A DNA stretch of 64,000 nucleotides from Parolsenella sp958406235 (GCF_039062465.1 NZ_JBCLNF010000002.1:315740-379739); one strand, 5' to 3'; positions 1-8,841 are shown, counted from the stretch's first letter. The notes: a model not told the origin generated them from the letters alone. Translations and numbers: made by a program.

Positions 1-412
1 CCATGTAGCAGGGACCGACGCCGCGCTTGGTGGTACCGATGAGGTTCTTGCCGAGCTTCTTCTCGTGGGCACCGTCGAGGTCCTTGTGGTAGGGCATGAC
101 AATGTGGGCGTTGCCGGAGACGCGCAGACCGGCGCAGTCAATGCCCTGGCCCTGAAGCGTGTCGAGCTCCTCGAGCATGACGGAGGGATCGACAATGCAG
201 CCGTTACCGATGACGGACAGAACACCGTCATACATGACGCCAGAGGGAATCTGGTGAAGCGCGAGCTTGTGGCCGTTGGCGACAACCGTGTGACCGGCGT
301 TCGCGCCACCCTGGTAGCGGCAGACGCAATCAAAATCACCGGAGACGAGGTCGGTGACCTTACCCTTGCCTTCGTCGCCCCACTGGGAACCAACCAGAAC
401 AGTTGCCGACAT
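1..412 (-). CDS. purA: adenylosuccinate synthetase, N-terminal part (runs off the window)
   Basis: Adenylosuccinate synthetase makes adenylosuccinate from IMP, aspartate and GTP, the first step from IMP to AMP, in the cytoplasm. The visible 137 codons begin MSATVLVGSQWGDEGKGK, the family's GTP-binding phosphate loop. Asp13, Lys16 and, in NAGHTVV, His41 fall exactly at the E. coli catalytic positions. The ATG at 412 follows a good AAGGAG site. The rest of the gene (about 290 codons) lies beyond base 1. It is read in the same direction as dnaB and separated from it by a terminator, so it has its own promoter. purB and purC are also in this window. Confidence 0.97.
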   Translation of the reverse strand, partial: MSATVLVGSQWGDEGKGKVTDLVSGDFDCVCRYQGGANAGHTVVANGHKLALHQIPSGVMYDGVLSVIGNGCIVDPSVMLEELDTLQGQGIDCAGLRVSGNAHIVMPYHKDLDGAHEKKLGKNLIGTTKRGVGPCYM

Positions 413-449
413 GAAGAGCTCCTTCTCTTACGGCTTAGCCAACTTGCTA

Positions 450-455
450 AGTATA
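450..455 (-). promoter_or_regulatory. possible -10 box for purA
   Basis: TATACT on the minus strand lies 38 bases upstream of the purA ATG, just after the dnaB terminator. No convincing -35 hexamer is seen at the usual distance. Confidence 0.4.
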
Positions 456-461
456 CGACAG

Positions 462-489
462 AAAAGGACCCCGGCTAAGCGGGGTCCTT
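462..489 (-). terminator. rho-independent terminator after dnaB
   Basis: A 10-bp stem (AAGGACCCCG with CGGGGTCCTT) and 6-base loop are followed on the minus strand by TTTT. It lies just downstream of the dnaB stop codon. Confidence 0.9.
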
Positions 490-492
490 CTT

Positions 493-1893
493 CTACACGT
501 CGTCGTGATGGGTATCGACCTCGAGGAACTTCGTCTTCTCGGCAAAGAAGGCCATGTCGATGATGCCAAGGGGGCCGGAACGGTTCTTGGCAACGACAAA
601 CTGCGTGATGCCGTAGTCCGGGCGGTCCTCACGAGCGCCCTCGTCCTCCGTCATCGAACGGTCGAGCAGGATGACGATGTCTGCGTCCTGCTCGATGGAG
701 CCCGATTCGCGAAGGTCAGACAGCTGGGGGCGCTTGCCATGGTGACCTGTGCGGTCCTCGTTCTTACGCGAAAGCTGAGACAGCGCGATGACGGGAATGC
801 CGAGGTCCTTGGCCATGATCTTGATGCCACGGCTCATCTCGGAGACCTCCGTCGCACGCGAGTCCGCGCGGCGGTTGGGCGGGGGCGAGACGAGCTGCAG
901 GTAGTCGAGGATGACGACACCCTTCTCCTTGTTGCGGAGCATGCGACGGGCCTTGGCGCGCACCTCGGTCACCGTGGTGCCGGGGGTGTCATCAATCAGC
1001 AAATCGAGCTGCGAGAGGTCTTGCGTGGCCTGGAGGATGTCGTTCCACTGCTCGGGCGCGATCTTGCCGGAGCGGATGTTCTGGAGGGGCACCTGCGAAT
1101 ACGTGGAGAGCAGGCGCTGGGCAATCTCCTCCGAGCTCATCTCGAGGGAGAAGAAGCAGACGCACGCGCCACCCTGCGCCATCTGAACGGCGAGGTTAAG
1201 GGCGAACGACGTCTTGCCGACACCAGGGCGAGCGCCGACGACGATCATCTGGCCGGCGCGGAGGCCGAGGAACATGCGATCCATCGCGGGGAAGCCCGTC
1301 TGGATGCCAACCGCCTCGTTACCAACCTGCGAGAGACGCGAGAGCTCGTCGTAAAGGGACACCATCGCGTCCTCAATCTTGACGTAGCTCGTCTTGATGT
1401 CGCGATTAGTGACGTCAAGCAGCATCTTCTCCGCACTGTCGACGACCTCCTTGGTATCCTCCGGCGCATTGGCGGCGAGCGTCGCGATCTTGGCCGAGGC
1501 ATCGATCATCAGGCGAAGCGTCGAGTCGCGGTGGAGCATCTCCGCATGGTGGCGCCAGCTCGCGATGGAGAAGGAGTCCTCGCCAAGGCGCGCGAGGGCG
1601 GGCAGACCGCCGGCACGCTCAAGCTCGCCAGTCGAAGTGAGGTAGTCTGCGAGGGAGATGGGGTCAACGGGGTTGCTGCGCTCGAACATCGTCCGCATGG
1701 CGGAGAAGATAATGCGATTTGCGTCGAGGAAGAAGTCTTCCTCCGTGAGTTCGACAAGGGCGTTCTCAAGCACCTCGGGCGAGAGGAGCATTGCGGAGAG
1801 AACGGAACGCTCCGCAGCGACGTCTGAGGGCATTGTCTTGATAGAGGCGAACGCGGCCGGTGACGGCGCTGCGTCATACACGATCTCGTCCAT
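493..1893 (-). CDS. dnaB: replicative DNA helicase DnaB
   Basis: This 466-residue protein is the hexameric replicative helicase. The N-terminal domain (about 22-125) is DnaB-type, and the RecA-like domain carries the Walker A motif GARPGVGKTS at 220-229 and a Walker B-like VVILDYLQL. Length matches the family (E. coli 471) and no intein is present. The ATG at 1893 has an AGGGGAGG site five bases upstream. It follows the rpsF-ssb-rpsR-rplI operon but is cut off from it by a terminator and a 520-bp gap, so it is probably transcribed separately. Confidence 0.97.
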   Translation of the reverse strand: MDEIVYDAAPSPAAFASIKTMPSDVAAERSVLSAMLLSPEVLENALVELTEEDFFLDANRIIFSAMRTMFERSNPVDPISLADYLTSTGELERAGGLPALARLGEDSFSIASWRHHAEMLHRDSTLRLMIDASAKIATLAANAPEDTKEVVDSAEKMLLDVTNRDIKTSYVKIEDAMVSLYDELSRLSQVGNEAVGIQTGFPAMDRMFLGLRAGQMIVVGARPGVGKTSFALNLAVQMAQGGACVCFFSLEMSSEEIAQRLLSTYSQVPLQNIRSGKIAPEQWNDILQATQDLSQLDLLIDDTPGTTVTEVRAKARRMLRNKEKGVVILDYLQLVSPPPNRRADSRATEVSEMSRGIKIMAKDLGIPVIALSQLSRKNEDRTGHHGKRPQLSDLRESGSIEQDADIVILLDRSMTEDEGAREDRPDYGITQFVVAKNRSGPLGIIDMAFFAEKTKFLEVDTHHDDV

Positions 1894-1912
1894 GGTCCTC
1901 CCCTGTCATCTC

Positions 1913-1966
1913 AAGTTACGTTCACAACGGTGCGCCCATTAAGTTACGTTCATAGCGGTTGCGCCC
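1913..1966 (-). repeat. imperfect tandem repeat upstream of dnaB
   Basis: Two near-identical 25-26 base units, 1913-1937 and 1941-1966, both start AAGTTACGTTCA on the plus strand and end TGCGCCC or TTGCGCCC. They lie 20-73 bases upstream of the dnaB start, where a promoter or operator would be expected. The function is unknown. Confidence 0.75.
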
Positions 1967-2333
1967 GTGCATCTTAGCCCATGATCACAATACTTGCAGC
2001 ATGTTTTTTACACCATAACGTCTATGAACAGGGCATTGTTGAGAGCTTCCGGCGTTTACCCCTACGAATGCGAGTTTTCACACTTTTCAACAAATTTATC
2101 GTGATTCGGCGAAAGGTTATCAACATTGCAGGACACGTGTTCGCTTTGCGGGCAGAAAACGAACAAGATGTCAGGAATTAGGCCTTCTTCCTCGTGTTTT
2201 GTGTAATTGCGCAGGTAGATGCATGTATCTTATTTACACTATTTGGAAGGTGCCACTGCGCTCAACTGGGCTTTTGTAATTGATTGCTCAATCGCGCCCA
2301 ACAACAGAACGAATACCTGCACGTTTGCTGTCG
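1967..2333. other. AT-rich intergenic stretch between rplI and dnaB
   Basis: About 365 bases, clearly more AT-rich than the flanking genes. A 66-codon plus-strand reading frame (1981-2181) is present but has no ribosome site and no recognisable product. I see no RNA gene here; it may hold dnaB regulatory sequence. Confidence 0.5.
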
Positions 2334-2367
2334 AAAAAAGGACCCGCAGTCGAAACTGCGGGTCCTT
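2334..2367 (-). terminator. terminator of the rpsF-ssb-rpsR-rplI operon
   Basis: A perfect 12-bp stem (AAGGACCCGCAG with CTGCGGGTCCTT) and 6-base loop are followed on the minus strand by a run of T. It lies 49 bases past the rplI stop. Confidence 0.92.
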
Positions 2368-2415
2368 GCTCATGCGAAGGCATGTTAACGCACCCAAGGT
2401 GCGCGGGAGGCTCGC

Positions 2416-2955
2416 CTACTCGGCAGCCTCGGTGGCCTCGGGGTTCTCCTCGACAGCCTCGGTCTCGACGACCTCAGCCTCGGGAGCCTCCTCGACGACC
2501 TCCTCGACGGCCGGCTTGCCGACCTGGAGGTTAAGCTCAGCGGTGATCTCGCGGTACAGGCTCACCTTGACGGTGTGCAGACCGGAGGTCTTGATGGCGC
2601 GGTTGAGCTCGATGCGCTTGCGATCGACCTCGACACCGAGCTCGTTCTTGACGGCGTCGGCGACCATCACGTTGGTGACGGAACCGAAGAGCTGGCCCTC
2701 ATCGCCAACCTTGGCGTCGATGAGGACGGTCTTGCCGTCGAGGGCGGCCTTCAGGGCCTCGGCATCGGCAATGCGCTTCTCCTCGCGCTTGGCGATGTTG
2801 TGACGACGCTCCTCGAGCTGCTTCATGTTGCCCTTGGTGGCCGGCAGGGCCATGCGGTTGGGGAACAGGTAGTTCTCAGCGAACCCCTGGGCGACCTCGA
2901 CGACGTCGCCCTCTCCGCCCTTGCCCTTGAGCTCACCCAGAAGGATGACTTTCAT
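2416..2955 (-). CDS. rplI: 50S ribosomal protein bL9
   Basis: bL9 binds 23S rRNA at the base of the L1 stalk. The N-terminal MKVILLGELKGKGGEGDVV and FAENYLFP motifs are diagnostic. I start at the ATG at 2955, which has AAGGAG five bases upstream. A GTG two codons earlier (2961) sits almost on that site and is unlikely. The product is 179 residues, about 30 longer than E. coli bL9. The extra C-terminal tail is Glu/Ala/Val-rich and probably disordered. It is the last gene of the rpsF operon and stands 13 bases after rpsR. Confidence 0.96.
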   Translation of the reverse strand: MKVILLGELKGKGGEGDVVEVAQGFAENYLFPNRMALPATKGNMKQLEERRHNIAKREEKRIADAEALKAALDGKTVLIDAKVGDEGQLFGSVTNVMVADAVKNELGVEVDRKRIELNRAIKTSGLHTVKVSLYREITAELNLQVGKPAVEEVVEEAPEAEVVETEAVEENPEATEAAE

Positions 2956-2968
2956 GGACACTCCTTAC

Positions 2969-3235
2969 TTAGCTGCGGTCGCGACGGCCACCACGGCTGG
3001 ACACCACGGAAACGGTGTACGGCAGAAGGGCCATCTCGCGAGCGCGCTTGATGGCGTTGGCGATGTCGTGCTGGTGCTGCGTGCAGGCGCCAGTGACGCG
3101 ACGGGGCTTGATCTTGCCACGGTCGGTCATGTACTTGCGAAGGAGCTGAGTATCCTTGTAGTCGATGAACTCAGTGTTCTCCTTGCAGAACTGGCAGTAC
3201 TTGCGACGCGGCTGACGCTGGTACTCAGTAGCCAT
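2969..3235 (-). CDS. rpsR: 30S ribosomal protein bS18
   Basis: An 88-residue small-subunit protein that pairs with bS6 on the platform. KYCQFC, a CxxC pair of the zinc-binding type, lies near residue 13, followed by the conserved FIDYKD and RVTGACTQHQHDIANAIKRA segments. The ATG at 3235 follows AGAAAGG. It stands between ssb and rplI in the standard rpsF-ssb-rpsR-rplI order. Confidence 0.97.
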   Translation of the reverse strand: MATEYQRQPRRKYCQFCKENTEFIDYKDTQLLRKYMTDRGKIKPRRVTGACTQHQHDIANAIKRAREMALLPYTVSVVSSRGGRRDRS

Positions 3236-3359
3236 GTCTCAAAACCTTTCTGTTGGCGTGCGGCCGGCTTGCGGCCGGACGCCGGTTCTCTCGGCGACGT
3301 GACCCGCGATGCGGGTACGCCAGCCACCTGGTGCTGGGACGATGCCCGGCCTGGGTGGC

Positions 3360-3848
3360 CTAGAACGGGATGTCCGCGTCGTACACATCCGCAGCGGGAG
3401 GTGCGGCGACGGGGACGGTGGCCGGCGCGGACTGCGGAGCCTGCGGGGCCTGGTAGGGAGCCTGCGGAGCTTGGGGGGCATAGCCACCCTGCTGCTGGTA
3501 ACCACCGGCGTTGCCGCCCTGACGAGAGCTCATGAATTCGATTTCGTCGATGACGACCTCGATCTTGGAGCGCTTCTGACCGTCACGCTCCCAAGAGCTG
3601 TAACGCAGACGACCCTCGATGGCTACCTTAGTTCCCTTGGTAAGGTAGCGCTGAATCGCCTCGGCACGGGTGCCGAACATCACGCAGTCGATGAAGTTGG
3701 GGTAGTCCTCCCAGTTGCCGGTCTGCGGATTGCGACGACGATCGTTGACCGCCACGCCCAGGTGCAGCACCTGCGTGCCACCCTGTGTGCTGCGCAGCTC
3801 GGGATCCCTGGTCAGGTTGCCCGTAATGTTCACTCGGTTGATGCTCAC
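3360..3848 (-). CDS. ssb: single-stranded DNA-binding protein
   Basis: SSB coats single-stranded DNA during replication, recombination and repair. Residues about 1-108 form the OB fold (SINRVNITGNLTRDPELR at the start). A Gly/Gln/Pro/Ala-rich linker follows, then the acidic C-terminal tip DIPF that docks partner enzymes. I choose the GTG at 3848, giving 162 residues, because the product then starts like other SSBs. A GTG at 3857 adds three residues but lies only two bases from the GGAAGG site. The gene lies between rpsF and rpsR. Confidence 0.95.
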   Translation of the reverse strand: MSINRVNITGNLTRDPELRSTQGGTQVLHLGVAVNDRRRNPQTGNWEDYPNFIDCVMFGTRAEAIQRYLTKGTKVAIEGRLRYSSWERDGQKRSKIEVVIDEIEFMSSRQGGNAGGYQQQGGYAPQAPQAPYQAPQAPQSAPATVPVAAPPAADVYDADIPF

Positions 3849-3899
3849 GATACTCACTACCTTCCACGTGCGGACTGTACGCCCGCTTCCATGACTGAC

Positions 3900-4193
3900 T
3901 TACTCGTTCTCGGGACGACGCACGATCATGTGGCGCTTCACAGCATCATTGATGCGGAGAACGCGATCGAGCTCGGCGATCTGCGTGGGGTCAGCGTGGA
4001 AGTTGACGAGGGTGTAATCACCCTCAGTGAGCTTGTCGATCTCGTAGGCGAGCTTGCGCTTGCCCCAGTTATCGACGTTGTCGACGGCGCCGCCGTTCTC
4101 GGTGATGGCGACTTCGATGCGCTTCATAACACCAGCGCGAGTCTCATCAGTGATCGTCGGGTCGACAAAAAACAGCAGTTCATAAGCCTTCAT
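3900..4193 (-). CDS. rpsF: 30S ribosomal protein bS6
   Basis: A 97-residue small-subunit platform protein, partner of bS18. It begins MKAYELLFFVDPT and carries the conserved WGKRKLAYEI and HMIVRRPE segments. The start is fixed by GGAGGTGACC just upstream of the ATG at 4193; an in-frame ATG 21 bases earlier lies before that site and is rejected. It is the first gene of the rpsF-ssb-rpsR-rplI operon. Confidence 0.96.
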   Translation of the reverse strand: MKAYELLFFVDPTITDETRAGVMKRIEVAITENGGAVDNVDNWGKRKLAYEIDKLTEGDYTLVNFHADPTQIAELDRVLRINDAVKRHMIVRRPENE

Positions 4194-4267
4194 GTGGTCA
4201 CCTCCTCTGGGCATGTGGCCTCGGGTCGTGAAGGTTTGCGCCCGAGACAGGAAAGGTTCGGTGGGGA

Positions 4268-4276
4268 ATCATACCA
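4268..4276 (-). promoter_or_regulatory. extended -10 promoter of rpsF
   Basis: The minus strand reads TGGTATGAT, an extended -10 element (TG-N-TATGAT), 75 bases upstream of the rpsF ATG. No good -35 box is seen, as is usual for extended -10 promoters. Confidence 0.6.
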
Positions 4277-4523
4277 CGTCTGCGCCGCCTACTGTTAGGT
4301 GCGGGCGCAAAACGCCCGTTTGTCCGCACACAGCGCACACATGTCCAGCTTTTAACTTGGCCCACGCTGACCCCTTTCTTGGGCCAAGGCTAACAGCCGA
4401 ACCTGACAAATATGGGCATCCAAACCGACAGATACCTGACACCGCAGCTAGGAGCCGAGACTGAAACCGTGAGACGTTCTTGATGACCTCTCGTAATCAG
4501 ATTCATACCGCTCGCCACAAAGA
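4277..4523. other. intergenic region upstream of rpsF
   Basis: No plausible gene is seen. It holds a small hairpin (CGGGCG with CGCCCG, 4302-4318) and otherwise featureless sequence between the DUF4013 gene's terminator and the rpsF promoter. Confidence 0.5.
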
Positions 4524-4558
4524 AAGGCCCCCGAATGGTTCATCCATCCGGGGGCCTT
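4524..4558 (-). terminator. terminator after the DUF4013 membrane protein gene
   Basis: The stem AAGGCCCCCG with CGGGGGCCTT is extended by ATGG/CCAT after one mismatch. It is followed on the minus strand by TTTCTTTGT and lies 22 bases past the stop codon. Confidence 0.85.
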
Positions 4559-4580
4559 GGGCCAAACGCTCTAGAAATAG

Positions 4581-5897
4581 CTACTGCTGCGAGGGATTGG
4601 TGGGGTTATCCGTAGGCGATGATTCCGAGGCCCCAGTTCCTTCTTCGGCTCTTGGGCGCACGAGGGGAACGATGACCTCGCCACTCGGCTGAGACTCCGT
4701 CTCCGGCGCTGCGGTCGGGACAGGCGTCACGTTCGTCGAGGCGACGGTGGGAGCCGGCGCCTGGGTGGGCATGGGAACCTGAGCCGGGGCGGCTCCCATC
4801 TGGGCGGAGGCGGGCATTGACGCCTCGGGGTCCTGTGGCGATGGCACGGGAACGGTCGCGGGAGCCGTCGTCTGCTGACATGCCTGCCCCGCCGGCGCCT
4901 GATACGGTTGGGCCGCCGGCGCCTGGTATGGCTGGCTCGTCGTCTGCTGATACGGCTGCTCGGCGGGTGCCTGATAGGTCTGATTCGCAGGCGGCGCATA
5001 CGTCACAGGCGGCTGCTGGGCAGGGTAACCACCACCAGCACCGGGCGTGGTCGGCGGAACCGTAGACGTGGGAAGAGAGGCGGCCTGTGGAAGGGGGTCG
5101 CTCGGGCCGCCCCAGCGGGCAACGTCGAACTGCCTCATCCAGAGACCAACCGCGTTGTACGAGAGAAGCGAGGTCGCCGCATTCACGACGGCCGACAGGT
5201 ATCCGGCAATCGCAGCAATAGGCATGACGATGCGAAGCATCGCGGTAAGGTGCCTGATAAACATGGCGTCATCAAAGCTACCCGTGGCGGCTCGGGCCAT
5301 CTTGATGATTTCGGGCAGGACAGAGACGCCTCCCAGCAGCATAAAGAAAATCCAGATAGCGCTGACGATAAGTCCGCCGACGATCGGAATGAGGACGAAG
5401 AAGAACAGGTCACCCGGCGCTCGCTTCACCATCTCAAGGACGCGAGAGGGGTTGAGACCAGCAGAAATCTTGGTGTAGATCGCGGCACGGAGCACGGCGA
5501 CATACACCACGAGGATGTAGAAGAGCTGGGCAAGCACAAGCAGGGAACCGATCAAGCTCGCCAGGGCATCTGGGAGCAAGACATCCGCAATGGAGTTCAC
5601 GATGCCAGCTGCGAGCATCCAAACAAACATCCACACGAAAGTCACCACGAGGGCACGCCAGCCGGACGCCAGGCACTCCCCAATGCGCACGCCGCGCTGC
5701 TTCGGCGAAGAGTCAATACCCCACGCCGTGAGACGCGCCCACTCAAGGCCATAGCCTACGAGACCGATCAGCCCCACAAACGGAACGAAACTCGCGAGAG
5801 CAAGCAACAGGATGACCTTGATCCAGCCCTTGTCGCGCGTGAGCATGTCCCAGCTTCTCGAAATGTAATGTGCCTTTCCATCTGCGCCGTATGCCAT
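4581..5897 (-). CDS. DUF4013-type multi-pass membrane protein with Pro/Gln-rich tail
   Basis: The 438-residue product has about six membrane segments in residues 1-250, with the pattern I associate with DUF4013 proteins (function unknown). The remaining 180 residues are a low-complexity Pro/Gln/Ala tail with repeated QPYQAPA-like units, probably cytoplasmic or surface-exposed and disordered. The ATG at 5897 follows TAGGAGG. It stands alone between the tRNA-Ser terminator and its own terminator. No enzymatic motif is visible. The family call is from overall pattern, so the function is open. Confidence 0.75.
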   Translation of the reverse strand: MAYGADGKAHYISRSWDMLTRDKGWIKVILLLALASFVPFVGLIGLVGYGLEWARLTAWGIDSSPKQRGVRIGECLASGWRALVVTFVWMFVWMLAAGIVNSIADVLLPDALASLIGSLLVLAQLFYILVVYVAVLRAAIYTKISAGLNPSRVLEMVKRAPGDLFFFVLIPIVGGLIVSAIWIFFMLLGGVSVLPEIIKMARAATGSFDDAMFIRHLTAMLRIVMPIAAIAGYLSAVVNAATSLLSYNAVGLWMRQFDVARWGGPSDPLPQAASLPTSTVPPTTPGAGGGYPAQQPPVTYAPPANQTYQAPAEQPYQQTTSQPYQAPAAQPYQAPAGQACQQTTAPATVPVPSPQDPEASMPASAQMGAAPAQVPMPTQAPAPTVASTNVTPVPTAAPETESQPSGEVIVPLVRPRAEEGTGASESSPTDNPTNPSQQ

Positions 5898-5952
5898 GGC
5901 TACCTCCTACGCACGTGTTATGCGCATGAGTATAACCGGGCACAGCACAAAC

Positions 5953-5987
5953 AAAAAAGGGCCCGGCTCACAAGCGAACCGGACCCT
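5953..5987 (-). terminator. terminator of the tRNA-Ser pair
   Basis: An 11-bp stem with two G-T pairs (AGGGTCCGGTT with AGCCGGGCCCT on the minus strand) is followed by TTTTTT. It is nine bases past the tRNA-Ser(CGA) CCA end. Confidence 0.85.
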
Positions 5988-5993
5988 ACATTT

Positions 5994-6086
<93 letters not shown>

Positions 6087-6129
6087 AGAATATGAGAGCG
6101 GCGCCCGCATAGGACGCCGCGAAAGATTC

Positions 6130-6220
6130 TGGCGGAGAGTCGGGGATTTGAACCCCGGAGACGCTTTAGACGCCTACACGATTTCCAATCGTGCGCCTTC
6201 GACCACTCGGCCAACTCTCC
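6130..6220 (-). tRNA. tRNA-Ser(GGA)
   Basis: A 91-base type II tRNA with acceptor GGAGAGT/ACTCTCC, encoded CCA, a long variable arm and anticodon loop TTGGAAA (anticodon GGA). It lies 43 bases upstream of tRNA-Ser(CGA) on the same strand and is probably co-transcribed. Confidence 0.95.
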
Positions 6221-6236
6221 ATTAAGCGCGGCGACT

Positions 6237-6266
6237 ATTCTAACCTAAAAATATTGCCAAGCACAA
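6237..6266 (-). promoter_or_regulatory. promoter of the tRNA-Ser pair
   Basis: On the minus strand, TAGAAT (6237-6242) lies 18 bases after TTGTGC (6261-6266), upstream of tRNA-Ser(GGA). TAGAAT also precedes tRNA-Gly, tRNA-Lys and purB in this window. Confidence 0.5.
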
Positions 6267-6315
6267 GAGAAATTTCTCAGATTCTCAAAGGCGATCCTCA
6301 AGACGAGAAAATGGC

Positions 6316-8154
6316 TTACTTGTTCACGAGACCGGCGCGCACGTTGGCCTTCTTGCGCTCGATCGCGTTGAGGATGCGCTTGCGCATACGGATGCTCTTC
6401 GGCGTGACCTCGACGAGCTCGTCGTCCATGATGTACTCGAGCGCCTCCTCGAGGGAGAAGGTGCGCGGCGGGGTGAGCTGAACGGCGATGTCTGCCGTGG
6501 AGCTACGCTGGTTGCCGAGCTGCTTGGAACGGGCAATGTTAACGACCATGTCACCAGGCTTGGAGCGCTCGCCCACGAGCATGCCCTCGTAGCACTCATC
6601 GCCAGGGCCCACGAAGAGCTGGCCGCGCTCCTGGAGCGTGCCGAGGGCGTAGGCGACGGCCTTCTCGGTGGTCATGGAGATCATGGCGCCGTTGTTGCGC
6701 ACGCCAATCTCGCCGGCGAACGGGCCGTACTCGAGGAAGGTGTGATAGAAGACGCCCTCGCCGTGGGTGACGTTGAGGATGCGGTTCTTGAGGCCCATGA
6801 TGCCACGGGTCGGAATCTTGAACTCGATGTGGCAGATGGTATCGCCCTGCTCGAGGTTGGTCAGGGTGCCGGAGGCATTACCGAAAAGCTCGATGACCTT
6901 ACCGGAGTACTCGCCCGGGCACTCGACGACAGCCTGCTCGATCGGCTCGATGCGGTTGCCATTCTCGTCCTTCTTGATGAGGACGCGCGGACGGCCAACC
7001 TGGAACTCGAAGCCCTCGCGGCGCATGGTCTCCATGAGGACGGAGAGGTGGAGAATGCCTCGGCCAGCGACCTCGACGCCCGTCTTGTCAGGGAGCTCCT
7101 CGATGTGCATGGTCACGTTGTTCTCGGCCTCGTTCATGAGACGCTCCTTGAGCTGGCGAGCGCCCACGATGTCACCCTCGCGGCCGACGAGCGGGCTCGT
7201 GCTGGCCTCGAAGACGATGGCGAGGGTCGGCGGGTCAATCTCGATCGGGTCGAGCTCGACGGGGTTCTCCGGATCGGTGTAGACGTCACCGATGTCGGTG
7301 CGGTCGATGCCCACGACAGCGGCGATGTCACCGGCGCTGACCTCCTGGCACTCGGTACGGCCGAGGTAGTCGAAGGTGAAGAGCTGCTTGACGGTGGCCT
7401 CGGCGCGCGAGCCGTCGTTCTTGACGACGAGGATGCGATCGCCGTCGTGAATGGTGCCGGAGTAGATGCGGCCGATGCCGATGCGGCCCACATACTCGGA
7501 GTGGTCGATCGTCACGCACTGCATGGCCAGCGGGGCGTCGACATCGGCCTCGGGGGCGGGCATGTCGTCGATGATCATGTCAAGGAGCGGGTACATGTCG
7601 TTGTTGTCGTCAGACGGATCGAGGCGAGCGTAGCCGTTCATCGCGCTCGCGTAGACGACGTGCTCCATGGCGAACTCCAGCTGCTCGTCCGTGGCGCCAA
7701 GGTCAGCCATGAGGTCGAGGCAGTCGTTGTAGGCCTTCTCGGGGTTTGCGCCCGGGCGGTCGATCTTGTTGACGACGATCATGATGGAGAGGCCACCATC
7801 GATGGCGTGACGAAGCACGAAGCGCGTCTGGGGCATCGGGCCCTCGAAGGCGTCGACGAGCAGCAGGGCGCCGTCGGCCATCTTGAGGACGCGCTCGACC
7901 TCGCCGCCGAAGTCAGCGTGGCCCGGGGTGTCGAGGACGTTGATCTTGACGCCCTTGTACTCGATGGAGATGTTCTTGGCGAGGATGGTGATGCCGCGCT
8001 CGCGCTCCTGGTCGTTGGAGTCAAGCACGCGGTCCTCGACCTGCTGGTTCTCGCGGAAGGCGTCGGTGGCGCGCAGGAGCTTGTCAACGATGGTCGTCTT
8101 ACCGTGGTCGACGTGGGCGATGATGGCGATGTTGCGTAGGTGTTCCTGGCGCAT
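6316..8154 (-). CDS. typA: ribosome-associated GTPase TypA/BipA
   Basis: TypA is a translational GTPase related to EF-G that helps late 50S assembly and stress adaptation. I start at the ATG at 8154 (MRQEHLRNIAIIAHVDHGKT), giving 612 residues, close to E. coli's 607. A frame extension to 8226 is not family-like. G motifs visible: AHVDHGKTT (G1), DTPGHADF (G3) and NKIDRPGA (G4). The site is a modest GAGGAT. The gene is transcribed alone toward the tRNA-Ser genes. A palindrome (GGCCGA-ATTC-TCGGCC) sits about 55 bases upstream of the start. Confidence 0.96.
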   Translation of the reverse strand: MRQEHLRNIAIIAHVDHGKTTIVDKLLRATDAFRENQQVEDRVLDSNDQERERGITILAKNISIEYKGVKINVLDTPGHADFGGEVERVLKMADGALLLVDAFEGPMPQTRFVLRHAIDGGLSIMIVVNKIDRPGANPEKAYNDCLDLMADLGATDEQLEFAMEHVVYASAMNGYARLDPSDDNNDMYPLLDMIIDDMPAPEADVDAPLAMQCVTIDHSEYVGRIGIGRIYSGTIHDGDRILVVKNDGSRAEATVKQLFTFDYLGRTECQEVSAGDIAAVVGIDRTDIGDVYTDPENPVELDPIEIDPPTLAIVFEASTSPLVGREGDIVGARQLKERLMNEAENNVTMHIEELPDKTGVEVAGRGILHLSVLMETMRREGFEFQVGRPRVLIKKDENGNRIEPIEQAVVECPGEYSGKVIELFGNASGTLTNLEQGDTICHIEFKIPTRGIMGLKNRILNVTHGEGVFYHTFLEYGPFAGEIGVRNNGAMISMTTEKAVAYALGTLQERGQLFVGPGDECYEGMLVGERSKPGDMVVNIARSKQLGNQRSSTADIAVQLTPPRTFSLEEALEYIMDDELVEVTPKSIRMRKRILNAIERKKANVRAGLVNK

Positions 8155-8388
8155 GTTTATCCTCAATCTCGTGCGGCGCGTCGGATTACGCGCGATATGG
8201 CATGTTTGGGCCGAATTCTCGGCCAACGGCTTAGTTTAGCGCGGTGGACGGTAGGTTGCTTTCCTCACAAGCGCATCCATCGAGGTATCACGGTTGAGAC
8301 CGGTCTCACTCGGATGGGCAGGCGCCGAGAATGGCGCGAGGGCTTATGGGCTTGTCGAGGGACAGTCTCAAAACCGCCGTGGCGAGTC

Positions 8389-8841
8389 CTACAGCAGGCT
8401 CGGGGTCTCCCCAGCCGGGGCGGGATCGCTCCAGGCGAGGTCATCGCCCGCGCCAATCCCCTCAACGAGCGAGAAGGCGGAGTAGCCGCACTCGGCGCCG
8501 CGCTCGCCAAACTCGAGGATGAGCGCATCTCGGAAGACGTCATCCTCATCCGCAACCGCGCCAAGGTACGCGATGGCATAGCAGGCGGGCTTGCCAATGA
8601 CTCGAGCGTTGTCCTCACCACGAGCACCGTTGCGAACCCACGTGCGGGCCGCTTCGAGGCACTGCTCGGCGGAATCATCGTCGAATTCGCAGGTCATACG
8701 CTGGCCCTGGGAATCCGCGGCGGTGGCGACAACGGAGAAGTCCTCGCCGGTAGCGAGGCGATCGAGGACCTCGCCCATGAGGGTGCTACCGAGCTCGTCG
8801 GTCTGAGCGGAAACGCCGCCGTTGCCGTGATTGTCCGCCAT
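8389..8841 (-). CDS. conserved-looking small acidic protein of unknown function
   Basis: A 150-residue soluble, acidic protein with no signal peptide, membrane segment or motif I recognise. The middle (residues 60-125) is the most structured part by eye and has two Cys residues. The ATG at 8841 follows a strong GGAGGGTGAC site, and codon use matches the neighbours, so I take it as real. It is read in the same direction as typA, 234 bases downstream of which typA begins. Confidence 0.7.
   Translation of the reverse strand: MADNHGNGGVSAQTDELGSTLMGEVLDRLATGEDFSVVATAADSQGQRMTCEFDDDSAEQCLEAARTWVRNGARGEDNARVIGKPACYAIAYLGAVADEDDVFRDALILEFGERGAECGYSAFSLVEGIGAGDDLAWSDPAPAGETPSLL

Noticed and set aside
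65..478. 137-codon plus-strand frame opposite purA
   Set aside because: It lies opposite the clearly recognisable PurA N-terminus.
1981..2181. 66-codon frame in the dnaB-rplI gap
   Set aside because: No ribosome site, no family features and unusual composition; not enough to call a gene.
4302..4318. Plus-strand terminator (CGGGCG-CAAAA-CGCCCG-TTT)
   Set aside because: No plus-strand gene precedes it and the stem is short.
8154..8226. Longer TypA start at 8226
   Set aside because: The extra residues do not match the family, while MRQEHLRNIAIIAHVDHGKT at 8154 does.
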